DNA of 64,000 nt from Apirhabdus apintestini (GCA_033977085.1 CP138906.1:2666001-2730000), one strand, 5' to 3'; counted from the stretch's first letter, positions 46,437-58,634 are shown. Notes: generated by a model not told the origin, from the sequence alone. Numbers and translations: made by a program.

Positions 46437-46898
46437 ATGCTGGATAAAACCGATCGTAAACTTCTCGCGCTATTACAGCAGGATTGTTCGCTCTCATTGC
46501 AGGAACTGGCTGACGCCGTTAACTTGACGACCACGCCGTGCTGGAAGCGGCTTAAGCGACTGGAAGATGAAGGTATTATTACCGGTCGCGTGGCGCTGTT
46601 GGATGCAGAAAAGCTGGGATTGTGTTTAACCGCATTTGTGCTGATAAAAACGCAGCGGCACAGTAGCGAATGGTATAACCAGTTCGTGCATGCAGTATCG
46701 GAAATCCCGGAAGTATTGGGCTTCTGGCGCATGACCGGTGAATTTGACTATTTGGTGCGGGTACAGGTGGCTGACATGAAAAGCTACGATGATTTTTATA
46801 AACGTTTAGTCAATGCGGTTCCCGGGTTGAGCGATGTCACCTCCAGTTTTGCGATGGAACAAATAAAACATACGACGGCCTTTCCGCTCAAAAGCTGA
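46437..46898 (+). CDS. decR: Lrp/AsnC-family regulator DecR
   Basis: DecR (YbaO) is the E. coli regulator of cysteine detoxification. The N-terminal helix-turn-helix (LQELADAVNLTTTPCWKRLKRL) is followed by the ligand-binding RAM domain (EVLGFWRMTGEFDYLVRVQVAD). The ATG at 46437 (MLDKTDRKLLALL) matches the family start and gives 153 residues. The frame is intact. mdlA follows in the same direction after 62 bases. Confidence 0.94.
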   Translation: MLDKTDRKLLALLQQDCSLSLQELADAVNLTTTPCWKRLKRLEDEGIITGRVALLDAEKLGLCLTAFVLIKTQRHSSEWYNQFVHAVSEIPEVLGFWRMTGEFDYLVRVQVADMKSYDDFYKRLVNAVPGLSDVTSSFAMEQIKHTTAFPLKS

Positions 46899-46960
46899 TG
46901 CCTAATCTCCTCCGTGCGTTTCTGTGCGCGCGGCGTGCTGATATTCAGGAATACTAACGC

Positions 46961-48726
46961 GTGCGATTATTTACTCAATTACGCTGGTTTTTTATCCGCG
47001 AGTGGCGGCGCTATTTCGGCGCGGTCAGTTTGTTGGTGGTGATTGCCATACTCCAATTGATTCCGCCACGCATCGTTGGGCTGGTGGTTGACGATGTGGC
47101 CCAGGGAGACCATACCGGCCGTATTATACTGTACCTCGGATTGATGGCGGCCGTAGCGGTGGTGGTCTATCTGCTGCGCTATGTCTGGCGCATTCTGCTT
47201 TTTGGTGCGTCTTACCGGCTGGCTATTGAGCTGCGGGAAAATTTTTATCGTCAATTAAGCAGCCAGGGACCCGCATTTTACCTTCGTCATCGCACTGGAG
47301 ATTTAATGGCGCGTGCGACTAACGACGTCGATCGCGTCGTTTTTGCCGCAGGTGAAGGCGTGCTGACATTGGTGGATTCACTGGTGATGGGCTGCGCGGT
47401 ACTGGTGGTAATGAGTACGCAAATAAGCTGGCAATTGACGCTATTGGCGCTTTTACCGATGCCTGTCATGGCGCTGGTGATCAAACGCTATGGCGACCGC
47501 CTGCATCATCGCTTTAAGCTTGCCCAGGCCGCGTTTTCCGCGCTGAATTCCCGAACTCAGGAGAGCATGACCAGCATTCGGATGATTAAAGCCTTTGGAT
47601 TAGAAGACGGCCAGTCGGCGCTTTTTGCCCGGGATGCATGCGATACCGGTGAAAAAATCTGCGCGTGGCGCGAGTCGATGCCCGTTTTGATCCGACAATT
47701 TACATTGCCGTAGGGATGGCAAATCTGCTGGCCGTGGGCGGCGGTAGCTGGATGGTGTTGCAGGGCGACCTGACGCTTGGTCAGCTGACCAGCTTTACCA
47801 TGTATTTAGGGTTAATGATTTGGCCGATGCTGGCGCTGGCGTGGATGTTTAATATCGTCGAGCGCGGAAGCGCTGCCTATAGCCGCATTCGGGCGCTGCT
47901 GGCAGAAGCTCCAGTGGTTGTCGATGGGGAACGAACATTGCCGCCAGGGCGAGCCATTCTTGATGTCGACATCGTGCAATTTACCTACCCGCAGGCGGAA
48001 TCCCCGGCGCTGCAGCACGTTGAGTTTAACCTGTCGCCGGGTCAGATGCTGGGGGTATGCGGGCCTACCGGCGCCGGGAAGAGCAGCATTCTGAATTTAA
48101 TTCAGCGTCAGTTTGATGTTACTGAAGGCGCTATTCGCTATCACGACATTGCCCTCACGGCGCTTAAGCTGGACGACTGGCGCAGTCGGCTGGCGGTGGT
48201 CAATCAGACGCCTTTTTTGTTCTCTGATACCGTAGCGCGTAATCTTGCACTGGGCCGGCCAGACGCCTCCGCGCAGGAGATTGAAGCCGCAGCCAGGCTG
48301 GCCTGCGTGCACGATGATATTTTGCGTTTGCCTCAGGGTTATGAAACTGAAGTCGGTGAGCGTGGGGTTATGCTATCAGGCGGTCAGAAGCAGCGTTTAT
48401 CTATTGCGCGAGCGCTATTGCTGGATGCGGAAATTTTGATTCTGGATGATGCGCTGTCAGCGGTAGATGGGCGCACGGAGTATCAAATTTTGCAAAACCT
48501 AAAACAGTGGGGGCAGCAAAAAACGGTTATTGTCAGCGCACACCGGCTCTCGGCGCTCACGGCGTCGAGTGAGATTCTGGTGCTGCGTCACGGCCAGGTT
48601 CAGCAGCGGGGAGATCACTCTCAGCTACTGGCTCAGCCCGGATGGTATCGGGATATGTTCCGATATCAGCAGCTTGAAGCCGCGCTCGACGATGCGCCCG
48701 GGCAGGAGGCGCAGACGGATGCGTAA
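46961..48726 (+). CDS. mdlA: Multidrug-like ABC half-transporter MdlA
   Basis: This is an ABC exporter half with six TM segments and an ATPase domain, partner of MdlB. Walker A is GPTGAGKSSILN, signature LSGGQKQRLSIARALL and Walker B ILILDDALSAVD. The second D replaces the usual catalytic Glu, which marks one degenerate ATP site, as in E. coli MdlA. The frame breaks near 47654 in an A-run one short; repair reads GEKNLRVARVDARFDPTIYIAVG. The length is 588 residues (E. coli 590). The start is GTG. It overlaps mdlB by 8 bases (ATGCGTAA). Confidence 0.93.
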
Positions 48727-50495
48727 TTTCAGACATATGTGGCCCACCCTTAAGCGCCTGCTGGCTTACGGCTCTCCGTGGCGCAAGCCGCTGGGGCAGG
48801 CGGTGATTATGCTTTGGGTAGCCGCGGCGGCAGAAGTATGCGGCCCCGCGCTTATCAGTTGGTTTATTGATAATCTGGTGGCTAAACAGCGTTTACCGCT
48901 GGCTCTGGTGGCCGGGCTGGCTGCTGCCTATATCCTGCTGCAACTGTTGGCTGCGGGCCTTCATTACTGGCAGGCGATACTGTTTAACCAGGCCGCCGTT
49001 GGCGTGGTGCAGCAACTGCGTATGGATGTCATGGACGCCGCTTTGCGCCAGCCGCTGTCAGCGTTTGATACGCAGCCCGTTGGGCAACTTATTTCACGCG
49101 TAACCAATGATACCGAAGTCATCCGCGATCTGTACGTCACCGTCGTTGCCACGGTGCTGCGCAGCGCGGCGCTCATTGGCGCCATGCTGGTCGCGATGTT
49201 CAGCCTTGACTGGCGCATGGCGCTAGTCGCAATAACGCTTTTCCCGCGGTGTTAATCGTGATGCTTATCTATCAACGCTTTAGTACGCCGATAGTGCGAC
49301 GCGTGCGAGCGTTTCTGGCAGATATAAATGATGGCTTCAATGAAATAATCGGCGGGATGGGTGTCATCCAGCAGTTCCGCCAACAGGCGCGCTTTGGTGG
49401 CTCCTGGGTCAGGCCAGCCGCTCTCATTATCTGGCGCGCATGCAGACGCTCAGGCTCGATGGCTTTCTGCTGCGCCCGCTGCTGAGTTTGTTCTCCGCAT
49501 TAATTTTGTGTGGGTTACTGATCCTGTTCGGCTTTAGCGAAACAGGAAGCATTGAAGTCGGGGTACTGTACGCTTTTATTAGCTACCTGGGGCGCCTGAA
49601 TGAACCGCTGATCGAGCTAACCACCCAGCAGGCAATTTTGCAGCAGGCGGTCGTTGCCGGGGAACGTGTATTTGAATTGATGGATGCCCCGCGCCAGCAT
49701 TATGGTCGCGATGAACGCCCATTGATGAGCGGCAGTATCGATATCAAGGCGCTTTCTTTTGCTTATCGGGATAATAAGTACGTGCTGCATGATATTAATT
49801 TGCACGTGCCGTCCCGCAGCTTCGTGGCGCTTGTAGGGCATACCGGTAGTGGTAAAAGTACTCTTGCGAATTTATTGATGGGGTATTATCCGCTGACGCA
49901 GGGCAGCGTTGAAGCTGGACGGCCGCGCGTTGCCTGCCTTAAGCCACTCAGTATTACGGCGCGGCGTTGCGATGGTGCAGCAGGATCCCGTGGTGATGGC
50001 AGACAGTTTTTGGTCAACGTGACGCTCGGGCGTGATATTAGCGAAGAGACGGTATGGCGGGCGCTGGAAACCGTGCAATTGGCTGAACTGGCGCACTCAC
50101 TGGCTGATGGTATTCATACGCGCCTGGGCGAGCAGGGGAATAATCTGTCGGTGGGGCAAAAACAATTGCTGGGGCTGGCGCGCGTGCTGGTCGAACGTCC
50201 GCAAATTTTAATTTTGGACGAAGCGACGGCCAATATTGATTCCGGTACCGAGCAGGCGATTCAGCGTGCGTTGGTCTCCGTTCGCCAGCATACGACGCTT
50301 GTCACTATTGCTCACCGCCTGTCGACTATCGTTGAAGCAGACACCATTTTAGTTCTGCACCACGGGCGCGTTGTGGAACGCGGAACGCATGAGCAGTTAC
50401 TTTCTGCTCGCGGGCGTTACTGGCAAATGTACCAGCTCCAGCTAGCCGGTAAGGAGCTTCACGATGAGGCTGCGGCGGATACGGAATGCACCTGA
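48719..50495 (+). CDS. mdlB: Multidrug-like ABC half-transporter MdlB
   Basis: This is the second half-transporter, with a consensus catalytic Glu. Walker A is GHTGSGKSTLANLL, signature LSVGQKQLLGLAR and Walker B ILILDEATANID. The ATG at 48719 (MRNFRHMWPTLKRLLAYGSPW) lies within the end of mdlA. Four indels break the frame: a C-run near 49245, a garbled GGTGGCTCCTGGG near 49402, an extra G before AAGCTGG near 49912, and a T-run near 50013. Correcting them restores KLDGRALPALSHSVLRRGVAMVQQ and about 592 residues (E. coli 593). In vivo substrate is unknown. Confidence 0.9.
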
Positions 50496-51046
50496 GGCAG
50501 CCATCCTGCCAGTTTCTATCCGTTACGTCTCGAAGCGTCATGCTCAGGGCCGGGTAACGGGGTGAACGCAGTGCGATATCCTGCATCCTGGCGCAAAGAT
50601 ACGGGGAATCGGTGGCTTTGCAAAACTGCGTGTAACGATTAACGTAGCGCATCACTCCCCGGCGTTGCTCTTTAGGGCAGCAAGACCGGTTAAAAGCGCA
50701 CTAATAGAGTGCGGTTTTTTATGATGTGCCGAAAAATATCCCGCGGGCACCCCCAGCAATTGCCAGGCTCGGCCGTAGTGTTTTGGAATTTTATTTTTTA
50801 CGTAACCGCCAGCAACTCTTTTTCCGGTGCGTTGATAAGATTCCTTTCTGTGACAGCATGCCGCTCCCCACGCCGCTTTCAATGATATTGGGCTGTTTAC
50901 CCTCCCTGCTTGCCATGCCAAAAATCTCCTGCAATTAACCGTACTGCTATAAGCCAGGCTCTTTACATAAGCAGCATTGGCATTCCCTTTGCTTTATCTG
51001 TGATGTTAGCCGTTTCGACGGCGTTTGAGTGCGGTGAGGGCAAGTG
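50496..51046. other. Intergenic region mdlB - glnK
   Basis: These 551 bases contain the sigma-54 promoter of glnK (listed separately) and a possible NtrC site GCAC-N7-GTGC at 50698-50712. The latter lies about 270 bases upstream of the promoter, farther than usual, so it is uncertain and could be part of a hairpin. Frames here are unconvincing. Confidence 0.45.
50978..50993 (+). promoter_or_regulatory. Sigma-54 promoter of glnK-amtB
   Basis: TTGGCATTCCCTTTGCT matches the -24/-12 pattern: GG at 50979-50980 and GC at 50991-50992 with exactly 10 bases between. It is about 54 bases upstream of glnK. Nitrogen limitation through NtrC is the known control of this operon in enteric bacteria. Confidence 0.8.
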
Positions 51047-51384
51047 ATGAAACTGATCAGCGCGGTGATTAAACCATTCAAACTTGAAGATGTGCGTGAA
51101 GCACTTTCTTCGATCGGAGTCCAGGGCTGACTGTAACGGAGGTGCGGGGTTTTGGCCGTCAGAAAGGGCACGCTGAGCTATATCGCGGTGCGGAATACAG
51201 CGTGAATTTTTTACCGAAAGTTAAAATCGATATTGCCGTCGCCGACGATCAATTTGAAGACGTCGTTGAGGTTATCAGCCAGGCCGCGCGTACCGGGAAA
51301 ATCGGTGATGGAAAAATTTTCGTCACCGATCTGCAGCGGGTAGTGCGTATTCGCACTGGTGAGGTGGACGATGCTGCTTTATAG
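51047..51384 (+). CDS. glnK: PII signal protein GlnK
   Basis: GlnK senses 2-oxoglutarate, ATP/ADP and uridylylation state, and blocks AmtB when nitrogen is sufficient. The T-loop AELYRGAEYSVNF carries Tyr51, the uridylylation site. The frame breaks near 51127: GTCCAGGGCTGAC should be GTCCAGGGCCTGAC, a C lost beside a Dcm site, giving IGVQGLTVTEVRGFG. The repaired length is 112 residues, exactly E. coli. amtB follows 22 bases downstream. Confidence 0.95.
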
Positions 51385-51406
51385 CCTTCGAAACGGGAGT
51401 AATGTG

Positions 51407-52687
51407 ATGAACAAAGTGACTCTGGTGTGTGCTGCTGCGGTCTGTCTGGGGCATATTGGCGCTGCGCAGGCGGCTTTGGCGGATAAAGCAGATAATGGGT
51501 TTATGATGATTTGTACTGCGCTGGTATTATTCATGACAGTGCCGGGGTTGGCTCTGTTTTATGGCGGCCTTATCCGCGCCAAAAGCGTGCTATCGGTGCT
51601 GACGCAAATTACCGTTACTTTTGCGCTAGTGTGCGTGCTGTGGGCGGTTTACGGATATTCTTTAGTCTTCGCCGCAGGCAATCGCTTCTTTGGCGATGCA
51701 GGCTGGGTGTTACTTAAAGGGATTACGCCGGCCGCGGTAACGGGCAGCATCAATCAGTATATTCACGTGGCCTTTCAGGGCTCCTTCGCCTGTATCACCG
51801 TTGGGCTCGTCGTCGGTGCGCTGGCTGAGCGGGTTCGTTTTTCTGCGGTGCTCATTTTTTCAGTTATATGGTTGACGCTTTCTTACCTGCCCATTGCGCA
51901 TATGGTTTGGGGCGGTGGGCTTTTGGGGCAACGCGGCGCGCTGGATTTTGCCGGCGGTACGGTGGTCCATATTAACGCCGCCGCAGCTGGATTGGTGGGC
52001 GCTTACCTGATTGGTCGCCGCACCGGATATGGTAAAGAGGCTTTTAAACCGCATAACCTGCCGATGGTCTTTACCGGAACGGCGATTCTTTACGTAGGTT
52101 GGTTTGGATTTAATGCCGGATCTGCCGGGGCGGCGAATACGCTTGCTTCGCTGGCGTTCATTAATACGGTGATGGCAACCGCAGCGGCCCTCTTAGGCTG
52201 GGTTTTTGGCGAATGGGGGCTCCGCGGTAAGCCTTCACTACTCGGCGCCTGTTCCGGGGCGATAGCCGGGCTGGTGGGTATTACCCCGGCCTGTGGATAT
52301 GTTGGTCCGGGTGGGGCGCTGGTGATTGGCGCAGTTTCCGGGATGGCCGGACTGTGGGGCGTGACAATCCTAAAACGCTGGCTGCGGGTTGACGATCCCT
52401 GCGATGTTTTTGGCATACACGGCGTTTGCGGTATCGCAGGCTGCCTGCTTACCGGCGTTTTTTCGGCAGCCTCGTTAGGCGGCGTGGGATACGCAAAAGG
52501 CGTCGTGATGGGACAGCAATTGCTCATCCAGCTGGAAAGCGTGGGGCTGACGATTATCTGGTCCGCTGCGGTGGCATTCATTGGCTATAAAGTCGCTGAT
52601 AGGATAGTCGGCCTGCGGGTGACGGAAGAACAGGAGCGTGAAGGGCTTGATATTAACGATCATGGCGAAAATGCCTATAATCCCTAA
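51407..52687 (+). CDS. amtB: Ammonium transporter AmtB
   Basis: AmtB is a trimeric inner-membrane ammonium channel. It has a signal peptide (LVCAAAVCLGHIGAAQAALA) and 11 TM segments. The twin-His pore is visible in DVFGIHGVCGIAG and GTVVHINAAAAGLVGAYL. The ATG at 51407 is chosen (MNKVTLVCAAAV), with GGGAG upstream. At 426 residues it matches E. coli (428). The frame is intact. It is co-expressed with GlnK, which binds its cytoplasmic face. Confidence 0.96.
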   Translation: MNKVTLVCAAAVCLGHIGAAQAALADKADNGFMMICTALVLFMTVPGLALFYGGLIRAKSVLSVLTQITVTFALVCVLWAVYGYSLVFAAGNRFFGDAGWVLLKGITPAAVTGSINQYIHVAFQGSFACITVGLVVGALAERVRFSAVLIFSVIWLTLSYLPIAHMVWGGGLLGQRGALDFAGGTVVHINAAAAGLVGAYLIGRRTGYGKEAFKPHNLPMVFTGTAILYVGWFGFNAGSAGAANTLASLAFINTVMATAAALLGWVFGEWGLRGKPSLLGACSGAIAGLVGITPACGYVGPGGALVIGAVSGMAGLWGVTILKRWLRVDDPCDVFGIHGVCGIAGCLLTGVFSAASLGGVGYAKGVVMGQQLLIQLESVGLTIIWSAAVAFIGYKVADRIVGLRVTEEQEREGLDINDHGENAYNP

Positions 52688-52814
52688 GGTATCATTAGGC
52701 CATTTGGTTTCGCCGCCGCTCCTTTTCAGAAAACAACGAGACTCGACCCTGTTATTAGGGCTCCGGAAAAATAAAAAGCGCAAACGCGCTTTTATTGTTT
52801 ATCCCCGCATGAAT

Positions 52815-52835
52815 ACCACCTCTTATGGAGGTGGT
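52815..52835 (+). repeat. Left-end hairpin of IS200/IS605-like element
   Basis: ACCACCTC and GAGGTGGT form an 8-bp perfect stem on a 5-base loop (TTATG). A sister hairpin at 55353-55382 shares the ACCACC...GGTGGT core. Subterminal hairpins at both ends are the recognition sites of TnpA in this family. Confidence 0.65.
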
Positions 52836-53455
52836 CAGCAATAAGTTGGCTCTGCCAATAATGCGACTTGTGGGAAAATCTGAATCTGTTATCCCTAAAC
52901 CGATAAGCATTTACCGTGAGTAAATCCCAGAGACATCTCTTGTGCTCTGGTGCTGTCAATATCATATCGTATGGACACCCGGTTACCGATTCGCATCCTC
53001 AGGAATAATGTTGGAAAAGAGGTCTGTAAGCAGATAAGGCTCTCAGGCGAGCAGCCCGGGATAGAAGTGGCAGCGCTGAATGTTCAGATAGCTCATGTCC
53101 ATTTACCGGTAAAAGCCCCGCCGCGTCTTTCTGTTTCACATGTGATTGGTCATTCGAAAGGTAAAACAGCCTTTAGGCTGTTCAGTAATTTCCTGCCTGC
53201 GGAAGACACTTTTGGGGAAATCGCTTTTGGGCACGGGGTTACTGCGTAGATATCGCAGGTATAAATGAAGAAATGAGAAGAAAGTACGTGAAGTATCAGG
53301 AAAAGCATGAAGCTGAAGAGAGCCAGCTTCCACTAAAAGAGGGGCGAAGGGAAGGCTCTCAGAGTCTGATGTTACCAACGGTGCAAAACTGATCCACCCC
53401 AGCGGTTGAAAACTGATCCAGGGGTTAATCTGCTCCTCTGAATACAGGGGAGCTT

Positions 53456-54472
<1,017 letters not shown>

Positions 54473-54476
<4 letters not shown>

Positions 54477-55254
54477 TGGTCGAACTACAACATCAACGGC
54501 TGATGGTGCTTGCTGAACAGCCCAGCTGGACAGCCTTATCGGCGCGGCGCCGGCACTGTCGCAACAGGCAGTGGATCAGGAATGGAGCTATATGGACTTC
54601 CTGGAGCACCTGCTACATGAGGAGAAACTGGCCCGGCATCAGCGTAAACAGGCGATGTACACGCGGATGGCAGCCTTCCCGGCGGTGAAGACGTTCGAGG
54701 AATACGACTTCACCTTCGCCACCGGCGCACCTCAGAAGCAAATCCAGTCGCTGCGTTCCCTGAGCTTCATCGAACGTAACGAAAACATCGTGTTGCTGGG
54801 CCCCTCGGGCGTGGGGAAAACACATCTGGCGATAGCCATGGGCTACGAGGCAGTACGGGCGGGCATCAAGGTTCGCTTCACAACAGCAGCGGACCTGCTG
54901 TTACAGCTGTCGACTTCCCAGCGTCAGGGGCGTTACAAAACGACACTCAATCGCGGTGTCATGGCCCCCAAACTGCTCATCATCGACGAAATAGGCTATC
55001 TGCCGTTCAGCCAGGAAGAGGCAAAGCTGTTCTTCCAGGTCATTGCCAAACGTTACGAAAAGAGCGCGATGATCCTGACCTCTAACCTGCCGTTCGGGCA
55101 GTGGGACCAGACGTTCGCGGGTGATGCAGCCCTGACATCGGCAATGCTGGACCGGATCTTACATCACTCACACGTAGTCCAGATAAAAGGAGAGAGCTAT
55201 CGACTGAAGCAGAAACGAAAGGCCGGGGTTATAGCGGAAGCTAATCCTGAGTAA
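54473..55254 (+). CDS. istB: IstB ATP-binding transposition helper, IS copy 4
   Basis: The 260-residue AAA+ helper has one break near 54520: CAGCCCAGCTGG where copy 2 has CAGCTCCAGCTGG. The same change occurs in copy 1, which fits a reproducible base-calling fault in this AGCT-rich context. The rest is identical to the reference. Confidence 0.88.
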
Positions 55255-55352
55255 GCAAGGTGGATCAATATTAGACCGTTGGTGGTGACGGTAAGTGGAT
55301 CACTTTTTACCCGTTGTTGACATCTGAACTGAGTACGCCCCTGTGGGGCGAT

Positions 55353-55382
55353 AAAAACCACCTGTTATGCCGGTGGTTTTTA
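55353..55382. terminator. Hairpin at the right IS200-like end, probable tesB terminator
   Basis: AAAAACCACC and GGTGGTTTTT form a 10-bp stem on a 9-base loop. Its arms give A- and T-runs on both strands, so it can stop transcription of leftward tesB. It is also the partner of the hairpin at 52815. Confidence 0.65.
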
Positions 55383-55421
55383 TATTACAGAGCACCCACC
55401 TGCTTTGGAATTCAGCGCGCG

Positions 55422-56287
55422 TCAGGCGCTTTCATGACGCCGGATAACGCCTTCCTGCACCGAAGAGGCGATTAATTCGCCGCGCTGGTTATAGAATTCG
55501 CCGCGAACAAAACCGCGCGCACTGGATGCTGAGGTGCTTTCAACGTCATAGAGCAACCAGTCGTTAATATCGAAAGGGCGGTGGAACCACATTGAATGAT
55601 CGATGGTGGCAACCTGCATATCTGGCTCCAGAAATCCAATACCGTGAGGCTGCAGCGCGACGGGTAAAAAGTTAAAATCCGAGGCATAGCCCAGCAAATA
55701 TTGGTGTATGCGTAAATCATCCGGAACTACGCCGTTCGCGCGTAGCCATACCTGGCGGGAGGGTTTGTCAACGTGGCCTTTTAGCGGATTGTGGAAGATC
55801 ACCGGGCGGATTTCCAGCGGCTTTTCGAGTAAGAATTTTTCGCGGATCGGTAGGGGAGATGCGGTGCTAATGAGTGGGCGATGTCCGTTTCAGACAACAG
55901 CGTTTCGGGCGCTGGCGCATCAGGCATCGTTTTTTGATGCTCAAAGCCGGGCTCCCGGGCCTGGAAAGAGGCCGTCATGTAAAAAATAGGTTTGCCGTGC
56001 TGGATAGCGGCGATCCGGCGAGCGCTGAAACTGTTGCCGTCACGAAGTATTTCAACGTCATAAATAATAGGTTTTCGCGTATCGCCCGGGCGTAAAAAAT
56101 AGCTGTGGAAAGAGTGCACCAGCCTGTCTGCTGCTACGCTTTCCTTTGCGGCGGAGAGCGCCTGGCCGACGACCTGTCCTCCAAACACTCTGCGTAGCCC
56201 AAGATCCTCGCTTTGACCGCGAAACAGGCCTTCTTCTATTTTCTCAAGCTGCAATAGCGCCAAAAGATGGGTTAATGCCTGGCTCAT
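55422..56287 (-). CDS. tesB: Acyl-CoA thioesterase II
   Basis: TesB is a broad-specificity double hot-dog thioesterase that hydrolyses medium- and long-chain acyl-CoA. It has FGGQVVGQALSAA and the C-terminal ATIDHSMWFHRPF, typical of the family. The ATG at 56287 (MSQALTHLLALLQLEKIEEGLFRG) matches the family start. The frame breaks near 55855, a C-run one short on the reading strand; repair gives HLPLPIREKFLLEKPLEIRP. Length is 288 residues (E. coli 286). It is divergent from ybaY. Confidence 0.93.
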
Positions 56288-56546
56288 GATAGTCCCCAAC
56301 GGAAAATTACGCTTACTGCAAAGTATACCGCAGTTTACTCGGTATAGCAGAACGGTAACCTCCTGATGTATACCGGGTTGACGGGCAGCTATAAAATAGT
56401 TGTGCCATACTTAAAAGCTAAAACATACCGTTCAGGCAATGCCTGTATTGGGCGTTTTAACGGTATATTCATTAAAAAGAGGCCGGCTTCAGGTCGCAAC
56501 TAGACCAAAGTTTTAGGCTGAGCAACGGATGATTTTGGAGAAGAGA

Positions 56547-57132
56547 ATGAAACTCGTATATGTATTTACAGGTTTAGCTGTCGCGGTGGCGACTGTCGGC
56601 TGCGCGCAGAATAAAGGTATTGATACCAATGTTCAGACGGCAAATTCCAACGCTGTGGCCGTCGGCAATACCGGGACTGCCGCAACCAATATCCGGATGC
56701 CTAATGTGTCCGGGTCAATATGGATACGCCAGAAAGTGGCATTGCCGCCAGATGCCGTTCTAACTGTGACATTATCAGATGCTTCGCAGGCTGATGCGCC
56801 ATCGAAAATTATTGCGCAGCGTGCCGTGCTTACCGCTGGAAAACAAGCGCCTTTCAGCTTTGTGTTACCGTTTGACCCCGCCCAGGTTCAGCCCAAAGCG
56901 CGTATTTTGCTAAGCGCTGCAATTACAATGAAAGATAAGCTTGCTTTTGTGACGGATTCTGTACAGCCAGTGGTTAATAACGGTTCAACTAAAGTTGACC
57001 TTACCACTGGTACCCGTCGCGCATACGGCTTTACCGATGCAACAAGGCGGCGGAGCAGCGACGACGGTGCCGGCCACTTCACCAACCCAGATAACCCCAT
57101 CATCGGCGGTGCCAGCGCCCCAGAGCTATTAG
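56547..57132 (+). CDS. ybaY: YbaY-type lipoprotein
   Basis: This lipoprotein of the YbaY/YscW family has the lipobox in VATVGCAQN and the conserved core GSIWIRQKVALPPDAVLTVTL. Function is not established; the related YscW is a pilotin. The frame breaks near 57005: CTTACCACTGG has an extra A inside ACCCTGG (Dcm site). Removing it gives VDLTLVPVAHTALPMQ and a Pro/Ser/Thr-rich tail ending PAPQSY at 57132. Repaired length is 194 residues (E. coli 190). GGAGAAGAG precedes the ATG. Confidence 0.9.
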
Positions 57133-57331
57133 TAGTCAGCTAGCCATAAGGGGGCTTCGAGCCCCTTATATTTTCCCGCCCGCTTAAATACTCATACGTC
57201 GGCTAATTTTGAAAACACCCGCTAAGCGAATGGTGGTGCTATCAGGCGCGGATTGTAGTCAGTGCAATCGGCACGCTAATGATGAAATGCAGAGGATAGG
57301 GCGAATGGCAATGGTGTTTTACGCTCTTTGC

Positions 57332-57645
57332 CTATGAATAGCGCCAGCGATAACGCTCTAAATCTATTACTCCTTTTCCCGACACTTGCACGCCTTCAGC
57401 CAGCAGTGCCTGGCGCTGGCGCATAAGATCGGGGCCAGCCAGTGAAATCGTGCCGCTTCGATTTACCACCCGGTGCCGGGAAGCTTGCTGCCTTCTGGCA
57501 GGCGTTTTAATACACCGCCTACCTGACGCGCAGCCCGTGGCGATCCTGCCAGACTGGCAACCTCTCCGTAGGTGGTCACTTTTCCTTCAGGAATGGCGGC
57601 CACAATCTGATAAACCCGTACGGCGAATGGTGCATCGTATTCCAT
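57332..57645 (-). CDS. atl: Alkyltransferase-like protein Atl
   Basis: Atl (YbaZ) binds O6-alkylguanine lesions without removing the alkyl group and flags them for nucleotide excision repair. It has the DNA-binding KVTTYGEVASLAGSPRAARQVGGVL. The active-site motif is PWHR, with Trp in place of the reactive Cys of true alkyltransferases. The frame breaks exactly there, near 57477: CTTCCCGGCACC should be CTTCCCTGGCACC, a T lost at CCTGG. The repaired protein ends LERYRWRYS at 57332, about 104 residues. An upstream in-frame start exists; 57645 fits the family better. Confidence 0.88.
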
Positions 57646-57810
57646 TTTAAGTCCCCGTTTAGTCTCGCGAACAGCATAAACAGGTGCGCGAAAAGAGTGA
57701 AGGGGAGTGCGCAATAAAACATCATCCGGGATAGCACGTCTTGCAATTGATAAGTACAGCATGGATAATGCCGCCTGCGCCTGTAAAGCAGAACATTACA
57801 GGCCCTCAAT

Positions 57811-57924
57811 GGGGACGCTGTTGGTTCTCCCGCAACACTAATCTGTGGACTCGGTCAGGTCCGGAAGGAAGCAGCCGCAGCAGATGACGTGTGTGCCGGG
57901 ATGTCGCTGGCAGCGTCCCCACCT
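57811..57924 (+). ncRNA. ffs: 4.5S RNA of the signal recognition particle
   Basis: The conserved core GGTCAGGTCCGGAAGGAAGC at 57853-57872, with GCAGATGACG and GTGCCGGGATG behind it, identifies bacterial SRP RNA. The ends GGGGACGCTG and CAGCGTCCCC pair, closing the hairpin of about 114 nt. It binds Ffh for co-translational targeting. Position next to atl is as in E. coli. Confidence 0.97.
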
Positions 57925-58634
57925 ATTTCCTCCCTTGCCTGGCGCTTCTCTTTGCGTATTCGTTTTTCTCCTGTGCGAAAATGTCAGAACGATCTATTGT
58001 TGGTTACAGACACGGCAAGCGTATTACTTACAGCCATTCAGCCTCAATCATCCTGATAGAGGATATGGCTCTTGCAGAATGTGAATAGATTAAGTGCTTT
58101 AATAAATTGCCGTACTAGAATGATTTCTATTAAACGATAAATAGAATGAATGTATCGCGAGTGTCGTGCTAAAACACGTTAAATACTAAGATAAAAAAAT
58201 AATAATGAAATCACTTTTTGTTATATGCGTGTAGTCTGATGTTTCTATATATGAGTATGATAGTAACTTATTCAGTTTATTTGCTGATATATTCGTGCTG
58301 CCATGTTTGTAAGGAGTGTTCATAATAATGAAGTGAACTAATATTGATTGATAAACTTATTCAATAAATAAAACACCTGAATCATTATGGTGAAAAATAT
58401 AGTCTGATAAGGAAATGCTTAATATTTTCGTCGAGAGGCGAGGTTAATTGACAAGATGAAACCTGGCAGTTAAACCATTTTAAGAAAGTGGGAATGGTAG
58501 ATGCGTATAATCCATACAGGCCGGCGCAGACGCTCACATTAAACACGGAGATAACGTACAGCCTGTTTTCCTCAACATTCAGTGCCTGTAATTACTCAGG
58601 CAAATCATTTCATCATAATAAGCTGTGGGCTAAC
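57925..58634. other. AT-rich region between ffs and hha; ylaB-ylaC-maa absent
   Basis: In E. coli this interval holds pdeB (ylaB), ylaC and maa. Here it is about 700 bases of mostly AT-rich sequence with no convincing gene. A 35-codon frame at 57981-58088 (starting MSERSIVGYRHGKRITYS) is unassigned and weak. Nothing else is recognisable. Confidence 0.5.
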
